64,000 nucleotides of DNA from Wenzhouxiangellaceae bacterium (GTDB lineage Bacteria; Pseudomonadota; Gammaproteobacteria; Xanthomonadales; Wenzhouxiangellaceae), in contig JANQPN010000052.1 of NCBI GenBank assembly GCA_028289455.1, forward strand, positions 22,129-86,128, in the 5' to 3' direction. The position numbers and the translations under genes were made by a program. The notes under the pieces were generated by a model that saw nothing but the letters and a program-made list of their open reading frames with translations, was not told the origin of the DNA and searched no databases. This document shows positions 25,530-34,667 of this stretch, piece after piece. Every line of letters starts with the position of its first letter. Position 1 is the first letter of the stretch.

Positions 25530-26840
25530 TCAGCTTTGCATGGCGCGCATCCTGCGCGCCATCACCACAAACCATACAGCACCACTGAGCGACAGACTCA
25601 ACGGCAGCAGCAGACAGTATCTACCCAGTCCCGGGGCCTGACTTTCCAGCCACTGATAAAACAGCACACCGATGGCCGGTGCAAATAAACCGCGCACCCC
25701 GGTCAAGGTAACGTGTATGCCCATATACAGGGTTGAACTGTGATCACTGGAAAAGTCGTTATGTCCCAGGTTCCAGCCCAGCACGCCACCCGCGTAGGCT
25801 ATCCCGAGAATGCTGCTGCCGATCCACAGCAGCCATTGCCAGTGCAGAATACTGGCCAGCGCAAAACAACCGATGGCCAGCACAAATCCCCAGCTCTGGC
25901 GGGCCCGGTAGAAAATGATATGACGGTTGTCCAGAAAGCCTGCCCACAGCGGAACAAACAGTGCCAGCAGCAGCAGCGGCAGTGACGAGGTCAGCAGCAC
26001 CTGCACGGTTCGGGTCAGGCCGAACTGATCATTCAATATGATGATCAGCGGTGCGGTTACCATCAGGTTCCCGGTGCCGAAAACGAACATGCCCTGCATG
26101 TAATGACGGAATTTGCGGTCATCTTTCAGCAGCCGGAAAAAGCGTTTCAGCAGATGTTGCAAAGGCTCACTGCTGACATCCTGCAGTTCCTGTTTAAGGA
26201 TGCGGCCATGGTGGCGAACCCTGGCGCGACGATAAACGGCAGCGGCACAGATGCCGGACAACCCTGCCAGCACCCACAGCCAGCGCGCCAGAGGCTCATT
26301 GATATCCAGCAGCACACCAAACAGGGCAGAACTGACGGCAATCAATAATGACGAAAGGGTTGTCATCTGCCCGGTGATGCGTGCCCGCACATGACGCGGG
26401 AAATTGGCCCGCCACACCGTAGCGCGCAGGGTGATGGCGCCGGACCAGAAAATTCTGGCCGCCACAGCAGCCAGGGTCAGCATGATCAGGCCGCCCAGTG
26501 TGCGCGGAGAAAAGGCAATGATCAGTACACACAGGCTGCTGGCCAGCATCAGCCAGGAAAGCAGGTAGACCTTGTCCCGGCCGCGCGCCCAGCTGGCAAC
26601 CGCAAAGCTGACCAGATTGGCAAAAGCCGGTGCGCCCGATACCAGGGCCACTGCCATGTTGACGGTAGGCGTAGCGGCCGCATTGGCATAGACGTTTTTA
26701 ACCAGCACCCCCAGCAGGCCGCCTTCCAGAGCACCCAAAGTTACCGATATCAGCGCCCAGCTGAACATTTCACGCGGAATTAATGCACGCGCTATTTTCG
26801 GTAATGCCGTTTTATCGTTTGAAAGGCGGGTAATGCTCAT
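25530..26840 (-). CDS. major facilitator superfamily transporter
   Basis: 436 residues with about 12 membrane helices and a long central cytoplasmic loop (around 205-250) between the two six-helix halves. Helix 1 reads FSWALISVTLGALEGGLLGV, helix 4 region contains ARIFWSGAITLRATVWRANF, and basic residues follow helix 2 (ASWARGRDKV) in place of the full MFS motif A. The substrate cannot be predicted. No neighbouring gene is clearly linked: it is convergent with the DUF4097 gene and divergent from the thioesterase gene. Confidence 0.8.
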   Translation of the reverse strand: MSITRLSNDKTALPKIARALIPREMFSWALISVTLGALEGGLLGVLVKNVYANAAATPTVNMAVALVSGAPAFANLVSFAVASWARGRDKVYLLSWLMLASSLCVLIIAFSPRTLGGLIMLTLAAVAARIFWSGAITLRATVWRANFPRHVRARITGQMTTLSSLLIAVSSALFGVLLDINEPLARWLWVLAGLSGICAAAVYRRARVRHHGRILKQELQDVSSEPLQHLLKRFFRLLKDDRKFRHYMQGMFVFGTGNLMVTAPLIIILNDQFGLTRTVQVLLTSSLPLLLLALFVPLWAGFLDNRHIIFYRARQSWGFVLAIGCFALASILHWQWLLWIGSSILGIAYAGGVLGWNLGHNDFSSDHSSTLYMGIHVTLTGVRGLFAPAIGVLFYQWLESQAPGLGRYCLLLPLSLSLSGAVWFVVMARRMRAMQS

Positions 26841-26906
26841 GCTGCAAGATTAAACTATCCTGCCGAATGGGTTAATAATTGCCGGATAAATATTTATCAT
26901 GACGAG

Positions 26907-27440
26907 ATGACTGATGTGTCTATAGCAGTAATGGATAAACAGGCCGGGGTGACTGCCGGCCTGCAGCGTGGTGATGATGGTGGCGTAGCCCAATGCCGTC
27001 GCCTGCAGGCATATATTCTGGAAAACATCGCTTTGGCCAGGGCAATGCAGCTGGAAGTATGCGGAATTGACGACGAAGGCGGGTTGCGGCTGACGGCGCC
27101 GTTGATCAGTAATATCAACGATAAGCAGAATGCTTTCGGCGGCTCCATCGGCAGCCTGTTGATGTTGTCAGGCTGGGGCTGGCTGCAGCTGGCCAATGAA
27201 GCCCATGGGTTTGGACGTAATGTGGTCATTCACAAAGCCCAGATAACTTTTGAGTTGCCGGTGACCGGTGACTTGATAGCGGTTTGTTCTGCGCCGTCGG
27301 AATCTGCATGGCAACGCTACTCTGCGACTTATCAGAAACGCCAACGGGCGCGCCTGGCGTTGCAGCCGGTGCTGTTACAGTCTGATGGTACAGTTGCAGC
27401 CAGCATGCAGGCCGAGTATGTTGCTACACAGGTGAAATAA
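26907..27440 (+). CDS. YiiD C-terminal-type hot-dog thioesterase
   Basis: 177 residues. The C-terminal 120 residues match the YiiD_C putative thioesterase domain: LRLTAPLISNINDKQNAFGG, then GSLLMLSGWGWLQLANE and VIHKAQITFELPVTGDL. In E. coli YiiD this domain is fused to a GNAT acetyltransferase; here it stands alone with a 60-residue N-terminus. Asn/Asp in the NINDKQNAFGG loop are the usual hot-dog active-site area. It likely hydrolyses an acyl thioester, substrate unknown. It begins a rightward run of four closely spaced genes (26907-29517). Confidence 0.78.
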   Translation: MTDVSIAVMDKQAGVTAGLQRGDDGGVAQCRRLQAYILENIALARAMQLEVCGIDDEGGLRLTAPLISNINDKQNAFGGSIGSLLMLSGWGWLQLANEAHGFGRNVVIHKAQITFELPVTGDLIAVCSAPSESAWQRYSATYQKRQRARLALQPVLLQSDGTVAASMQAEYVATQVK

Positions 27441-27449
27441 AGAAAGCCC

Positions 27450-27887
27450 ATGAACAAGTTTGAGAAAACTTCTACAAGCAGAAGCTGGCTGGTGGCATTG
27501 TTGACGGTTGTGCTGTTAAGCGCCTGCGGAACGTTGCCGAAAGAGCGCAAACAGGAGGAAACGCTTAACCTGTTTCACCAGACCCTGCGGTTCAGCGAAT
27601 ATGATGGTCTGGTCGGATTTATGGATACCGAATACCTGGAAGAAAATCCGATTACCCGGCTGGAGCTCAGCCGCTTAAAGCAGTTCCAGATTTCCGGTTA
27701 CAAAGTCCGTAGTGTGGTTGCCAGTGAAGATGGCGAAACACTTAATCAGGTAATCGAACTGAGCATGTACAACCGCCGGACAGCCACAGAGCGCCGGGTT
27801 TTGTACCATGAAATATGGCGCTGGCATGAGGATCTGGATGCCTGGCGGCTGCACTCCGGTTTGCCCAAGGTAACCCAGGCGCTGTAA
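27450..27887 (+). CDS. small lipoprotein, unknown function
   Basis: 145 residues. A signal peptide with lipobox LLSAC (Cys at about residue 26) predicts a lipid-anchored envelope protein. The mature part has mixed alpha/beta character with a NTF2-like flavour (LNLFHQTLRFSEYDGLVGFM, EIWRWHEDLDAWRLHSGLP). I do not recognise a named family. It starts 9 bases after the thioesterase and ends 18 bases before the ParA-like gene, so all three are probably one transcript. Confidence 0.75.
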   Translation: MNKFEKTSTSRSWLVALLTVVLLSACGTLPKERKQEETLNLFHQTLRFSEYDGLVGFMDTEYLEENPITRLELSRLKQFQISGYKVRSVVASEDGETLNQVIELSMYNRRTATERRVLYHEIWRWHEDLDAWRLHSGLPKVTQAL

Positions 27888-27905
27888 ACCAGCGCTGCCG
27901 GTACA

Positions 27906-28535
27906 ATGGCCAGAACCACCAGGACAATTGCTGTAGTCAACCCCAAAGGCGGCTGCGGAAAAACCACCATAGCCACCAGTATGGCCGCATGGCTGGCATA
28001 CGGGAACAGTGTTGCGCTGCTCGATATGGATCTGCAGCAGTCGGCCAGTGACTGGCTGCAGTTGCGTCTGCCGGATAACCCGGTTATCCATCCGGCACGG
28101 GGCAAGCCATGGCCACCGTCCGCACCGGTTGAGACCGATTATCTGATCATTGATGCGCCTGCCGGCATCAGCGGCAATCAGCTGGAAAAAATACTGGCTA
28201 TCAGTGACCGCCTGCTGGTGCCGCTGTTGCCCTCACCGATAGATATGCGCACCGGCTGGCGGTTTCTGGATAATCTGTTTCGCCAGCGCAAGGCCGGTGG
28301 TCACCGGTGTCAGATTGGGCTGGTGGCCAACAGAGCTAAAACCTGGACATTGATTTACCGGGAGTTGACCGGGTTTATTGATCAGTTCAAAGCGCCGTTT
28401 GTCACCCATCTCAGGGAGTCGATCAACTACATTCGTGCCGCAGAGACCGGCCTGGGTGTGGCCGAGCTGCCTTATTATCAATGCCGCCGCGACTGGCAGG
28501 AGTGGGAACCACTGATCCAGTGGGTCAGTAAATAA
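27906..28535 (+). CDS. orphan ParA/MinD-type P-loop ATPase
   Basis: 209 residues. Deviant Walker A is NPKGGCGKTT (Lys14, Lys19), switch I/II are LLDMDLQQSASDW and YLIIDAPAGI. These ATPases dimerise on ATP and position cargo on the nucleoid or at the pole. No ParB, MipZ partner or cargo gene is adjacent, so this is an orphan of the short 'ParA family protein' group used for positioning protein clusters or of unknown role. The lipoprotein and thioesterase upstream give no clear cargo. Confidence 0.83.
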   Translation: MARTTRTIAVVNPKGGCGKTTIATSMAAWLAYGNSVALLDMDLQQSASDWLQLRLPDNPVIHPARGKPWPPSAPVETDYLIIDAPAGISGNQLEKILAISDRLLVPLLPSPIDMRTGWRFLDNLFRQRKAGGHRCQIGLVANRAKTWTLIYRELTGFIDQFKAPFVTHLRESINYIRAAETGLGVAELPYYQCRRDWQEWEPLIQWVSK

Positions 28536-28608
28536 CAGCTGTGCAATAGCTTGATTGCACCCTGATACAACCTTATCTAAGCTGAATAATCAGTTGTCTG
28601 GAGCCAAC

Positions 28609-29517
28609 ATGAGCCTTTCCGAACAAACACGCAGTAAGATCGAACAGCAAATCGCCAGCAACCGGGTTGTGTTGTATATGAAAGGCAACCCGCGCCAGCC
28701 GCAGTGCGGATTTTCAGCTAAAACAGCGGGTATTCTGGATGAGCTCTCACCCGGTTATTCCACCTTCGACGTACTGGCTGATGAAGAAATTCGTCAGGGT
28801 ATTAAGATTTACAGTGACTGGCCAACCATTCCACAGCTGTATATCGACGGCGAACTGATCGGCGGCTGCGATATTGTTACCGATATGTACAACAGCGGTG
28901 AACTGCATACAGCGCTGGGTCTGGAAGCGCCTGACCGCACCCCGCCGGAGATCAGCATTTCCGACCAGGCGGCAGAAAAGATTCGCATGGGAATGCAGGA
29001 CCATACCGGCATGGCGCTGCATATGAGCATTGATGCCAACTGGCAGCCTCAGTTTGGTCTGCAACCGGCACAGGGCAATGAAATCAGTGCCAGCTCAAAC
29101 GGCATTACGCTGTTGTTTGATCTGCAATCGGCGCAGCGTGCCCGCGGCGCTGTGATTGACTGGGTTGATGCTCTGGATGGCAGCGGCCTCGATGTGACCC
29201 TGCCGGCTGCTCCCGCACCGGTCAAGCCGATGCAGGCCGATGAACTGAAGCAGGCTATCGAGAACGGCACTGCGCCGTTAATCGTTGATGTGCGCAGCCA
29301 GCAGGACCGTGACAGCGTTGCGCCGATTACCGGCGCTATGGTGCTGGACCGTGATACGCTGACCGAGCTGCAGAACCGGCCGGCGGAAACGCCGATGGTG
29401 TTTGTCTGCAATGTCGGCAACAGCAGCCGCGGTGCGGCTGAGCATTTCCGCAAACTGGGCTTTACCGACGTTTACAACCTGCAGGGTGGAATGCAGGCAT
29501 TCAACAGTACCGGCTAA
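28609..29517 (+). CDS. monothiol glutaredoxin (CGFS)-HesB/IscA-like-rhodanese fusion
   Basis: 302 residues in three domains. Residues 1-105 are a Grx4-type monothiol glutaredoxin with CGFS (33-36), KGNPRQPQCGFS, WPTIPQLYIDGELIGG and GCD. Residues about 112-200 resemble HesB/IscA-type scaffolds (EISISDQAAEKIRMGM and DLQSAQRARGAVIDW) but lack the three scaffold cysteines. Residues about 205-302 are a rhodanese with catalytic Cys267 (VFVCNVGNSSRGA). CGFS glutaredoxins hold and pass 2Fe-2S clusters. The added rhodanese suggests sulfur handling in the same chain. The ATG at 28609, with GGAG upstream, matches the Grx4 N-terminus. It is the last gene of the rightward cluster. Confidence 0.87.
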   Translation: MSLSEQTRSKIEQQIASNRVVLYMKGNPRQPQCGFSAKTAGILDELSPGYSTFDVLADEEIRQGIKIYSDWPTIPQLYIDGELIGGCDIVTDMYNSGELHTALGLEAPDRTPPEISISDQAAEKIRMGMQDHTGMALHMSIDANWQPQFGLQPAQGNEISASSNGITLLFDLQSAQRARGAVIDWVDALDGSGLDVTLPAAPAPVKPMQADELKQAIENGTAPLIVDVRSQQDRDSVAPITGAMVLDRDTLTELQNRPAETPMVFVCNVGNSSRGAAEHFRKLGFTDVYNLQGGMQAFNSTG

Positions 29518-29719
29518 GCATCAGCCGCAATTGGAGGCTGCCGAAACACGCGGCTGCCTTCCTGTAACCATACCCGTTTTAATTGCTTATCGCTGCATAG
29601 TCTCGGTTTATCACAGCCTTGCGTTTAGCAGGGCATCCGGCAGGATGGAAGCCGATTGCCCGGGCGCAGTTGTGTGCTAACTTTGCGTGTGTTCTTTTCT
29701 ATAAGAAACGGTCACAGCA

Positions 29720-31075
29720 ATGCATAGCAAAACAATAATTACTCTGTTTGTCTCACTCTCTATGATCATCTCAGCTGCTGCAGCTGGAGAATTACCGCGC
29801 AAAGCGTTTATGGGAATTGGCGGGCAGCCGGCTGAGGATGGACTGCGGGTAACGATATTGCTGGAGCAGGCTACAGGTAGTATGGCCGGGATTCAGCGTG
29901 GGGATGTCATCAAAACCGTTAACAATCGTTCCATCAGCGATATGCAGTCGCTGATTGCCGGTGTGGCGGGTATGAATGCCGGTGACCAGGCTTCGTTTGA
30001 GGTGATTCGGGAAGGCCGGGAGCTGTCGCTCAGCGCCGCTGCCACTGGTCGGCCTATGGAGACTTCCGATAATTTCTCAGTGGAATACGGACAGGTTGAA
30101 TTCGGCAATGAACGGCTGCGCTCGATTCTGTACCGGCCGGCAATGATTGAATCGCCGCCGGTGGTGTTTTTTATTCAGGGTTTTGGTTGTGGCTCGATTG
30201 ATTACGGCACCAGCCCCGGACAAACCACGGCACAGCTGGTGCGTGCTTATGCGGAAAGTGGTTTTGCGGTTTTTCGCATGGAAAAACCCGGAATGGGTGA
30301 CAGCATAGGAGAACTGGATTGCCTCAGCATCGATTTTCCGACAGAGCTTGAGGCCTATGCAGCCGGCCTCAAGACTTTACGCGGCCTGCCCGATATAGAT
30401 ACCGGTAATATCTTTTTATTCGGACACTCGCTGGGAGCAACAGCTGCGCCCTTGCTGGCTCAACGCTATGACACCCGCGGAATTATCGCATTTGGTTCAG
30501 TGGCCAAGCCCTGGGATGAGTATCTGGTTGATATATTTCGTGAACAGGCTTTAAGGACAGGTGTTGACCCGTTGGAAGTGAGCAGGCGGGCGGCATTGGC
30601 AAAGCCGTTCCTGTATGACTTGATCGTGCAGAAAATGAATTGGGAACAACTGGCCCAGCGTCACTCCGAAGCGTTAAACATGGCATTGTTCGGTAATACA
30701 CCGGGGATGCTGTTTGATCGCGACTACCGTTTTCTGGCCAGCCTGGGAAGCATAGATCTGTTTGAAGCCTGGGCGGAATACCCTGAGCCGGTTCTGGCTG
30801 TTTACGGCAGTTACGACATTCAGGCGATATCCGATGAAGGTGCACGCACCACAGCACAAATCGTCAATGCTTATCATCCGGGTAATGGCACAGTTTTGAT
30901 TATGGAGCAGACCGAGCATGGTTTTGCGCGTTACCCAGGTACTTTTGAAGAATACGTTCAGGAGCGCGATCAGGGCCGTTGGACTGCTGCCCGGATGGGA
31001 GAGCTATACGACCCTAGAGTGCATCAGGAAACCATTCAGTGGATGCGGAATGTGCTGACTACAGAGCACGGCTGA
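29720..31075 (+). CDS. exported PDZ domain-alpha/beta hydrolase fusion
   Basis: 451 residues. A Sec signal peptide (about 1-22) is followed by a PDZ domain (about 30-110: GSMAGIQRGDVIKTVNNRSI). Then comes an alpha/beta hydrolase with nucleophile Ser237 in FGHSLGA, Asp366 (YGSYDI) and His400 (EQTEHGF), a complete triad. FFIQGFGCGSIDY likely forms the oxyanion loop. It should be a periplasmic or secreted esterase/peptidase of the S9/dienelactone-hydrolase kind; the PDZ may recruit C-termini or regulate access. A 202-base gap precedes it without a recognised terminator, and it has no close operon partner. Confidence 0.83.
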   Translation: MHSKTIITLFVSLSMIISAAAAGELPRKAFMGIGGQPAEDGLRVTILLEQATGSMAGIQRGDVIKTVNNRSISDMQSLIAGVAGMNAGDQASFEVIREGRELSLSAAATGRPMETSDNFSVEYGQVEFGNERLRSILYRPAMIESPPVVFFIQGFGCGSIDYGTSPGQTTAQLVRAYAESGFAVFRMEKPGMGDSIGELDCLSIDFPTELEAYAAGLKTLRGLPDIDTGNIFLFGHSLGATAAPLLAQRYDTRGIIAFGSVAKPWDEYLVDIFREQALRTGVDPLEVSRRAALAKPFLYDLIVQKMNWEQLAQRHSEALNMALFGNTPGMLFDRDYRFLASLGSIDLFEAWAEYPEPVLAVYGSYDIQAISDEGARTTAQIVNAYHPGNGTVLIMEQTEHGFARYPGTFEEYVQERDQGRWTAARMGELYDPRVHQETIQWMRNVLTTEHG

Positions 31076-31179
31076 TGACCGGTGAGTATCAGGATACGGG
31101 TAAGGTGGCGGAAAAACTGATGCCAGGCATCGAATGATCAGCCGGGCACAGGCAATAAACTCTAATAAAGCCCGCGGGT

Positions 31180-33366
31180 ATGACAAACAAAATCAATCGC
31201 AGAGATTTTATTAAATATACCGGTGCGGGGACGGGCTCACTGATAGTCGCGTTGTATGCACCAGAACTCTTGGCACAGGAAAATACCGGCGCCATTCATC
31301 AGTTTGTGGAAGTCGGCACAGATAATAAAATTCTTATCCGCATAAACCGTCCTGAAATGGGACAGGGCACCAGTACCTCCATGCCAATGCTGATAGCCGA
31401 TGAAATGGATGCTGATTGGGGCCTGATCAGTGTGGAGTGGGCGCCAGTGAGTGCTGCATTCAATACCTCACCACTGGTTTATGGTGTCGGCGGCAGTGCC
31501 TCAGTGCGCGAGTCTTTTGACGAGTTGCGCATTATCGGCGCCGGCATCAGAGCATTGATGGTCGGGTGCGCAGCCAGGCAATGGGGTGTGCCGGCGCACC
31601 GCTGTGCAACCAGAAGCAGCTATGTAATCCATCCAGACAGACAACAAAAATCAAGTTACGGGTCGTTGGTGGAAAAGGCTTCTGCTATGCCTTTTCCTGA
31701 AGATATCGCACTGAAGAAAGAACACCAGAGAACCATCATCGGGCAGCGCCTTAAATCGATTGACAGTAAAGAAAAAGTGATCGGGCAGGCAGCTTTTGGA
31801 ATCGATGTTGAAGTACCGGGTGCATTGGTGGGGGCTGTTATCCGCAGTCCGGTACGTGGCGGGAAGCTGATAGATTTCGATGCTGCCGAAGCCCTGAAAA
31901 TAGAAGGCGTAAAGCTGATCAAAGCAGTGGAGACAGGCGTTGGGATTGTTGCAGAAAGCTATTGGCAGGTTAATAAAGCAAAAAACAGCGTCGAGATAAA
32001 TTGGGATAACGGGCCATTGGGCTCACAATCTACCGAAACGATTCGCCAGCGTTTTTGGGATGCGATGGATGAACAACCGACATTTCATCCGTATGCAGAC
32101 AACCAGCTGGTCAAGGACCTGCAAAATAATCCGGCAACCCAAAGCAGGGAATACGAAGTGCCGTATGCAGCGCATGCTGCGCTTGAACCGATGAATTGCA
32201 CGGCGCACTTTGCGGGCGACCTTATTGAGTTATGGGTACCCGTACAAAACCCGTTTTATGTCAAACGCTCAGTGGCCAGATTTACCGGCTATTCTCAGGA
32301 TCAGATAAAAGTCCACCCGCAACTGATGGGCGGCAGTTTTGGTAGAAAATTCACCTCCGATTACCTTCAGGATGCCGTTGAACTTTCAAAAGCGGCAGCT
32401 GCTCCGGTAAAAGTGATCTGGAGCAGGGAAGATGATACCCGGCAAAGCCCGTACCGGACATTTTGCGCGGCCCGGATAGCCGCTGCAGTTGATGGTTCTG
32501 GCCTTCCCAAAGACGGCGTTGATATTCAAATCTCGGGGACATCATTCAGGGCCTGGAATGATGATGCCACTCAATCAATCATAGACAATGAACACAGCTA
32601 TGACGGTTCAATGGTGGAAGGGATTTGCCCGCCTCAATACCGTTTTCCCAAGGTGAGTTTACGCCAATACAATGTTGATCCAGGCATTAAAACCATGTGG
32701 TGGAGATCGGTCAGCAATTCATTTACAGCATTCTTTATGGAAAGTTATATCGATGAGCTGGCAGCATTGGCTGAGATTGATCCGATTGAATACCGGATAA
32801 AACTGTACCGGTTGGCCAACCCCTGGCCTCCCGGTAACACCCGGCAGGGATTCAACCCTGAAACCATGCAAATTGATGTCATGGTGAATACCCTGCATAA
32901 GCTGAAAGAGGTTTCAGATTGGGATGCCAAAAGGAAAGCCGGCACTGCGATTGGCATGGCATGCTGGTACAGCTTTGGATCATATGTTGCTCAGGCGGTG
33001 GAACTGCGCCGAAAAGATGATCGACTTCATATCGATAAAGTTTATGCAGTTGTTGATTGTGGCCTGGCAGTTAATCCAAATATTATTGAGCAACAAATAC
33101 AGGGCAGTATCATGTTTGCCCTGGGGCCGGTGGTTAAGTCGGCAATTACCTTTGATGACGGCCGTGTGGAGCAGTCAAACTTTCATGATTATCAGGTGAT
33201 ACGGATGCAGGACGCGCCTAAGGTAGATGTCCACATTCTGGAAAACAGTGAGCAAATCGGTGGTATCGGTGAGCCCGGCGTACCGCCGGTTGCACCGGCA
33301 GTTGCCAATGCCGTATTCGCGGCTACCGGTAATAGAATCAGAAAGCTGCCGCTTGGATTAAATTGA
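31180..33366 (+). CDS. molybdopterin-binding oxidoreductase large subunit (IorB-like), Tat-exported
   Basis: 728 residues. The N-terminus has a twin-arginine signal (NRRDFIK with Arg7-Arg8, then a hydrophobic stretch ending LLAQ). The body matches aldehyde/xanthine-oxidase-type large subunits of the isoquinoline 1-oxidoreductase beta group: NRPEMGQGTSTSMPMLIADE, GQAAFGIDVEVPGAL, LEPMNCTAHF, MGGSFGRKFTSDYLQDAVEL, and the conserved Glu698 in GGIGEPGVPP. Such proteins bind molybdopterin cytosine dinucleotide and oxidise N-heterocycles or aldehydes. They normally need a small 2Fe-2S subunit, often encoded next door. None is present here, so the partner lies elsewhere or has been lost. Confidence 0.85.
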   Translation: MTNKINRRDFIKYTGAGTGSLIVALYAPELLAQENTGAIHQFVEVGTDNKILIRINRPEMGQGTSTSMPMLIADEMDADWGLISVEWAPVSAAFNTSPLVYGVGGSASVRESFDELRIIGAGIRALMVGCAARQWGVPAHRCATRSSYVIHPDRQQKSSYGSLVEKASAMPFPEDIALKKEHQRTIIGQRLKSIDSKEKVIGQAAFGIDVEVPGALVGAVIRSPVRGGKLIDFDAAEALKIEGVKLIKAVETGVGIVAESYWQVNKAKNSVEINWDNGPLGSQSTETIRQRFWDAMDEQPTFHPYADNQLVKDLQNNPATQSREYEVPYAAHAALEPMNCTAHFAGDLIELWVPVQNPFYVKRSVARFTGYSQDQIKVHPQLMGGSFGRKFTSDYLQDAVELSKAAAAPVKVIWSREDDTRQSPYRTFCAARIAAAVDGSGLPKDGVDIQISGTSFRAWNDDATQSIIDNEHSYDGSMVEGICPPQYRFPKVSLRQYNVDPGIKTMWWRSVSNSFTAFFMESYIDELAALAEIDPIEYRIKLYRLANPWPPGNTRQGFNPETMQIDVMVNTLHKLKEVSDWDAKRKAGTAIGMACWYSFGSYVAQAVELRRKDDRLHIDKVYAVVDCGLAVNPNIIEQQIQGSIMFALGPVVKSAITFDDGRVEQSNFHDYQVIRMQDAPKVDVHILENSEQIGGIGEPGVPPVAPAVANAVFAATGNRIRKLPLGLN

Positions 33367-33473
33367 CCTGCCGACAGGCGCATTAACGAACCCGCCCGGT
33401 CAAGCTTACGGCACGGCTCAATCAGCTGTGCCAGTGGATTTCCGTCTGGCCTCCAAACAAAAAATATTGCTGT

Positions 33474-34253
33474 TCAAACAGCAAATTCTGCAACTACCGG
33501 GGCATGATCGGAAGGACGCTCCCAGCGGCGTGGTTCCTTATCTACGATACTGCTACTGCATTGCGCCGCCAGAGCGGTTGAAGCCAGTACCAGGTCGATT
33601 CTCAGCCCCATATTGCGACGGAATGCAGCCTGGCGATAATCCCACCAGCTGTAGGTCTCCGCTTCCTGATCAAACTGGCGGAAGGTATCGACATAACCCA
33701 TATCCAGCAATCGCTGCAGTGCCGCCCGCTCCGGCTTGGAACATAGGATCTGATCGCGCCAGGCATCCGGGTCGTGGATGTCGGCATCGGCCGGTGCAAT
33801 GTTGAAGTCACCCATCACCACCAGTTTGTCATGTCTGGCAGTTTCATCTTCTATCCAGTTGTTCACCCGCTTAAGCCAGTCGAGCTTGTAGTCGTATTTC
33901 TCATCCCCTACGGCTTTGCCGTTGACCACATACAGATTGATGACCCGTATGCCGTTGACCGTGCCGGCGATTATGCGGCGGTGTTCATCGGTTACATTCG
34001 GGGGGTCGGTGATGATGTCTTCAGCCGGTGCTTTGCTCAGCAGCGCCACACCGTTATAGGTCGGTTGCCCGCTGAAGGCTACCTGGTAACCGGCATCCCG
34101 TATGGCATCTGCAGGAAATTTCTCATCGGTCATCTTGGTTTCCTGCAGACCGAGCACATCCACTGGATTGGTTTCCAGCCATTGCAGAACGTGCGGCAGG
34201 CGGACATTCAGTGAATTAACATTCCAGCTGGCGATGCTTATGTTGTTGCTCAT
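33474..34253 (-). CDS. xthA: exodeoxyribonuclease III
   Basis: 259 residues of the ExoIII/AP-endonuclease family. ASWNVNSLNVRLP holds the metal-binding Asn, LQETK the catalytic Glu38, GDFNIAP the Asp149/Asn151, and SDHAPVVAEF the His250. It removes mononucleotides from 3' ends and cleaves at abasic sites in base-excision repair. Its ATG overlaps the stop of the SET-domain gene upstream by four bases (34250-34253), so its translation is coupled to that gene. Confidence 0.93.
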   Translation of the reverse strand: MSNNISIASWNVNSLNVRLPHVLQWLETNPVDVLGLQETKMTDEKFPADAIRDAGYQVAFSGQPTYNGVALLSKAPAEDIITDPPNVTDEHRRIIAGTVNGIRVINLYVVNGKAVGDEKYDYKLDWLKRVNNWIEDETARHDKLVVMGDFNIAPADADIHDPDAWRDQILCSKPERAALQRLLDMGYVDTFRQFDQEAETYSWWDYRQAAFRRNMGLRIDLVLASTALAAQCSSSIVDKEPRRWERPSDHAPVVAEFAV

Positions 34254-34597
34254 TCCTGTTCTTCCCAGTTGTAATCAAAAGTGATTTCTTCATCTTTATC
34301 GATTTTACGCAATGCATACAGATCTGCATTCCAGAAATCTGCATTTGGCTTGTCTGAATGATTCAGAAAACGCATTTCATTCTTGCCGTCAATGCCTTCC
34401 CATTGATCCAGTTCTTCATCCAGCAGCCACAGTACGTGCATACCGTCATTCTCGGTGGGCTGGCCCTCGTAAGTGCCGATGTAGGCACCTTCACCGATGG
34501 TATCGCGGGCAAATAAGCCACGCCCGTGAATTGGTGATTTGCCCACATAAGCATTGGGGTTGTTGTCGTATCTGGCTGCTTTCCTGCGTGCTTTCAT
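34250..34597 (-). CDS. SET-domain protein (putative lysine methyltransferase)
   Basis: 115 residues, essentially a minimal SET domain. SPIHGRGLFARDTIGEGAYI is the N-terminal SET strand, FLNHSDKPNADFW is the core NHSxxPN motif that binds S-adenosylmethionine, and EEITFDYNW carries the catalytic ELxxDY-like motif. Pre- and post-SET cysteines are absent, as in other bacterial SET proteins. Such enzymes methylate lysines; bacterial targets include ribosomal and nucleoid proteins. The gene is upstream of and overlaps xthA (ATGA). The divergent elaA gene starts 71 bases away, so this short gap should hold both promoters. Confidence 0.87.
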   Translation of the reverse strand: MKARRKAARYDNNPNAYVGKSPIHGRGLFARDTIGEGAYIGTYEGQPTENDGMHVLWLLDEELDQWEGIDGKNEMRFLNHSDKPNADFWNADLYALRKIDKDEEITFDYNWEEQE

Positions 34598-34667
34598 AAT
34601 ACCGATTGTCTGGACAATTACGCTAAACGCGTTATCTTAGCGGCAATCCGGCTGCAGTTAAAAATTC

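Noticed and set aside
27906..28535. Plasmid or prophage partition locus
   Set aside because: No ParB gene, parS-like repeats or replication gene accompany the ParA-like ATPase; neighbours are ordinary chromosomal genes.
33367..33473. Hairpin GGCACGGCT/AGCTGTGCC between convergent genes
   Set aside because: One mismatch and no T-run; could be a terminator but the evidence is weak.
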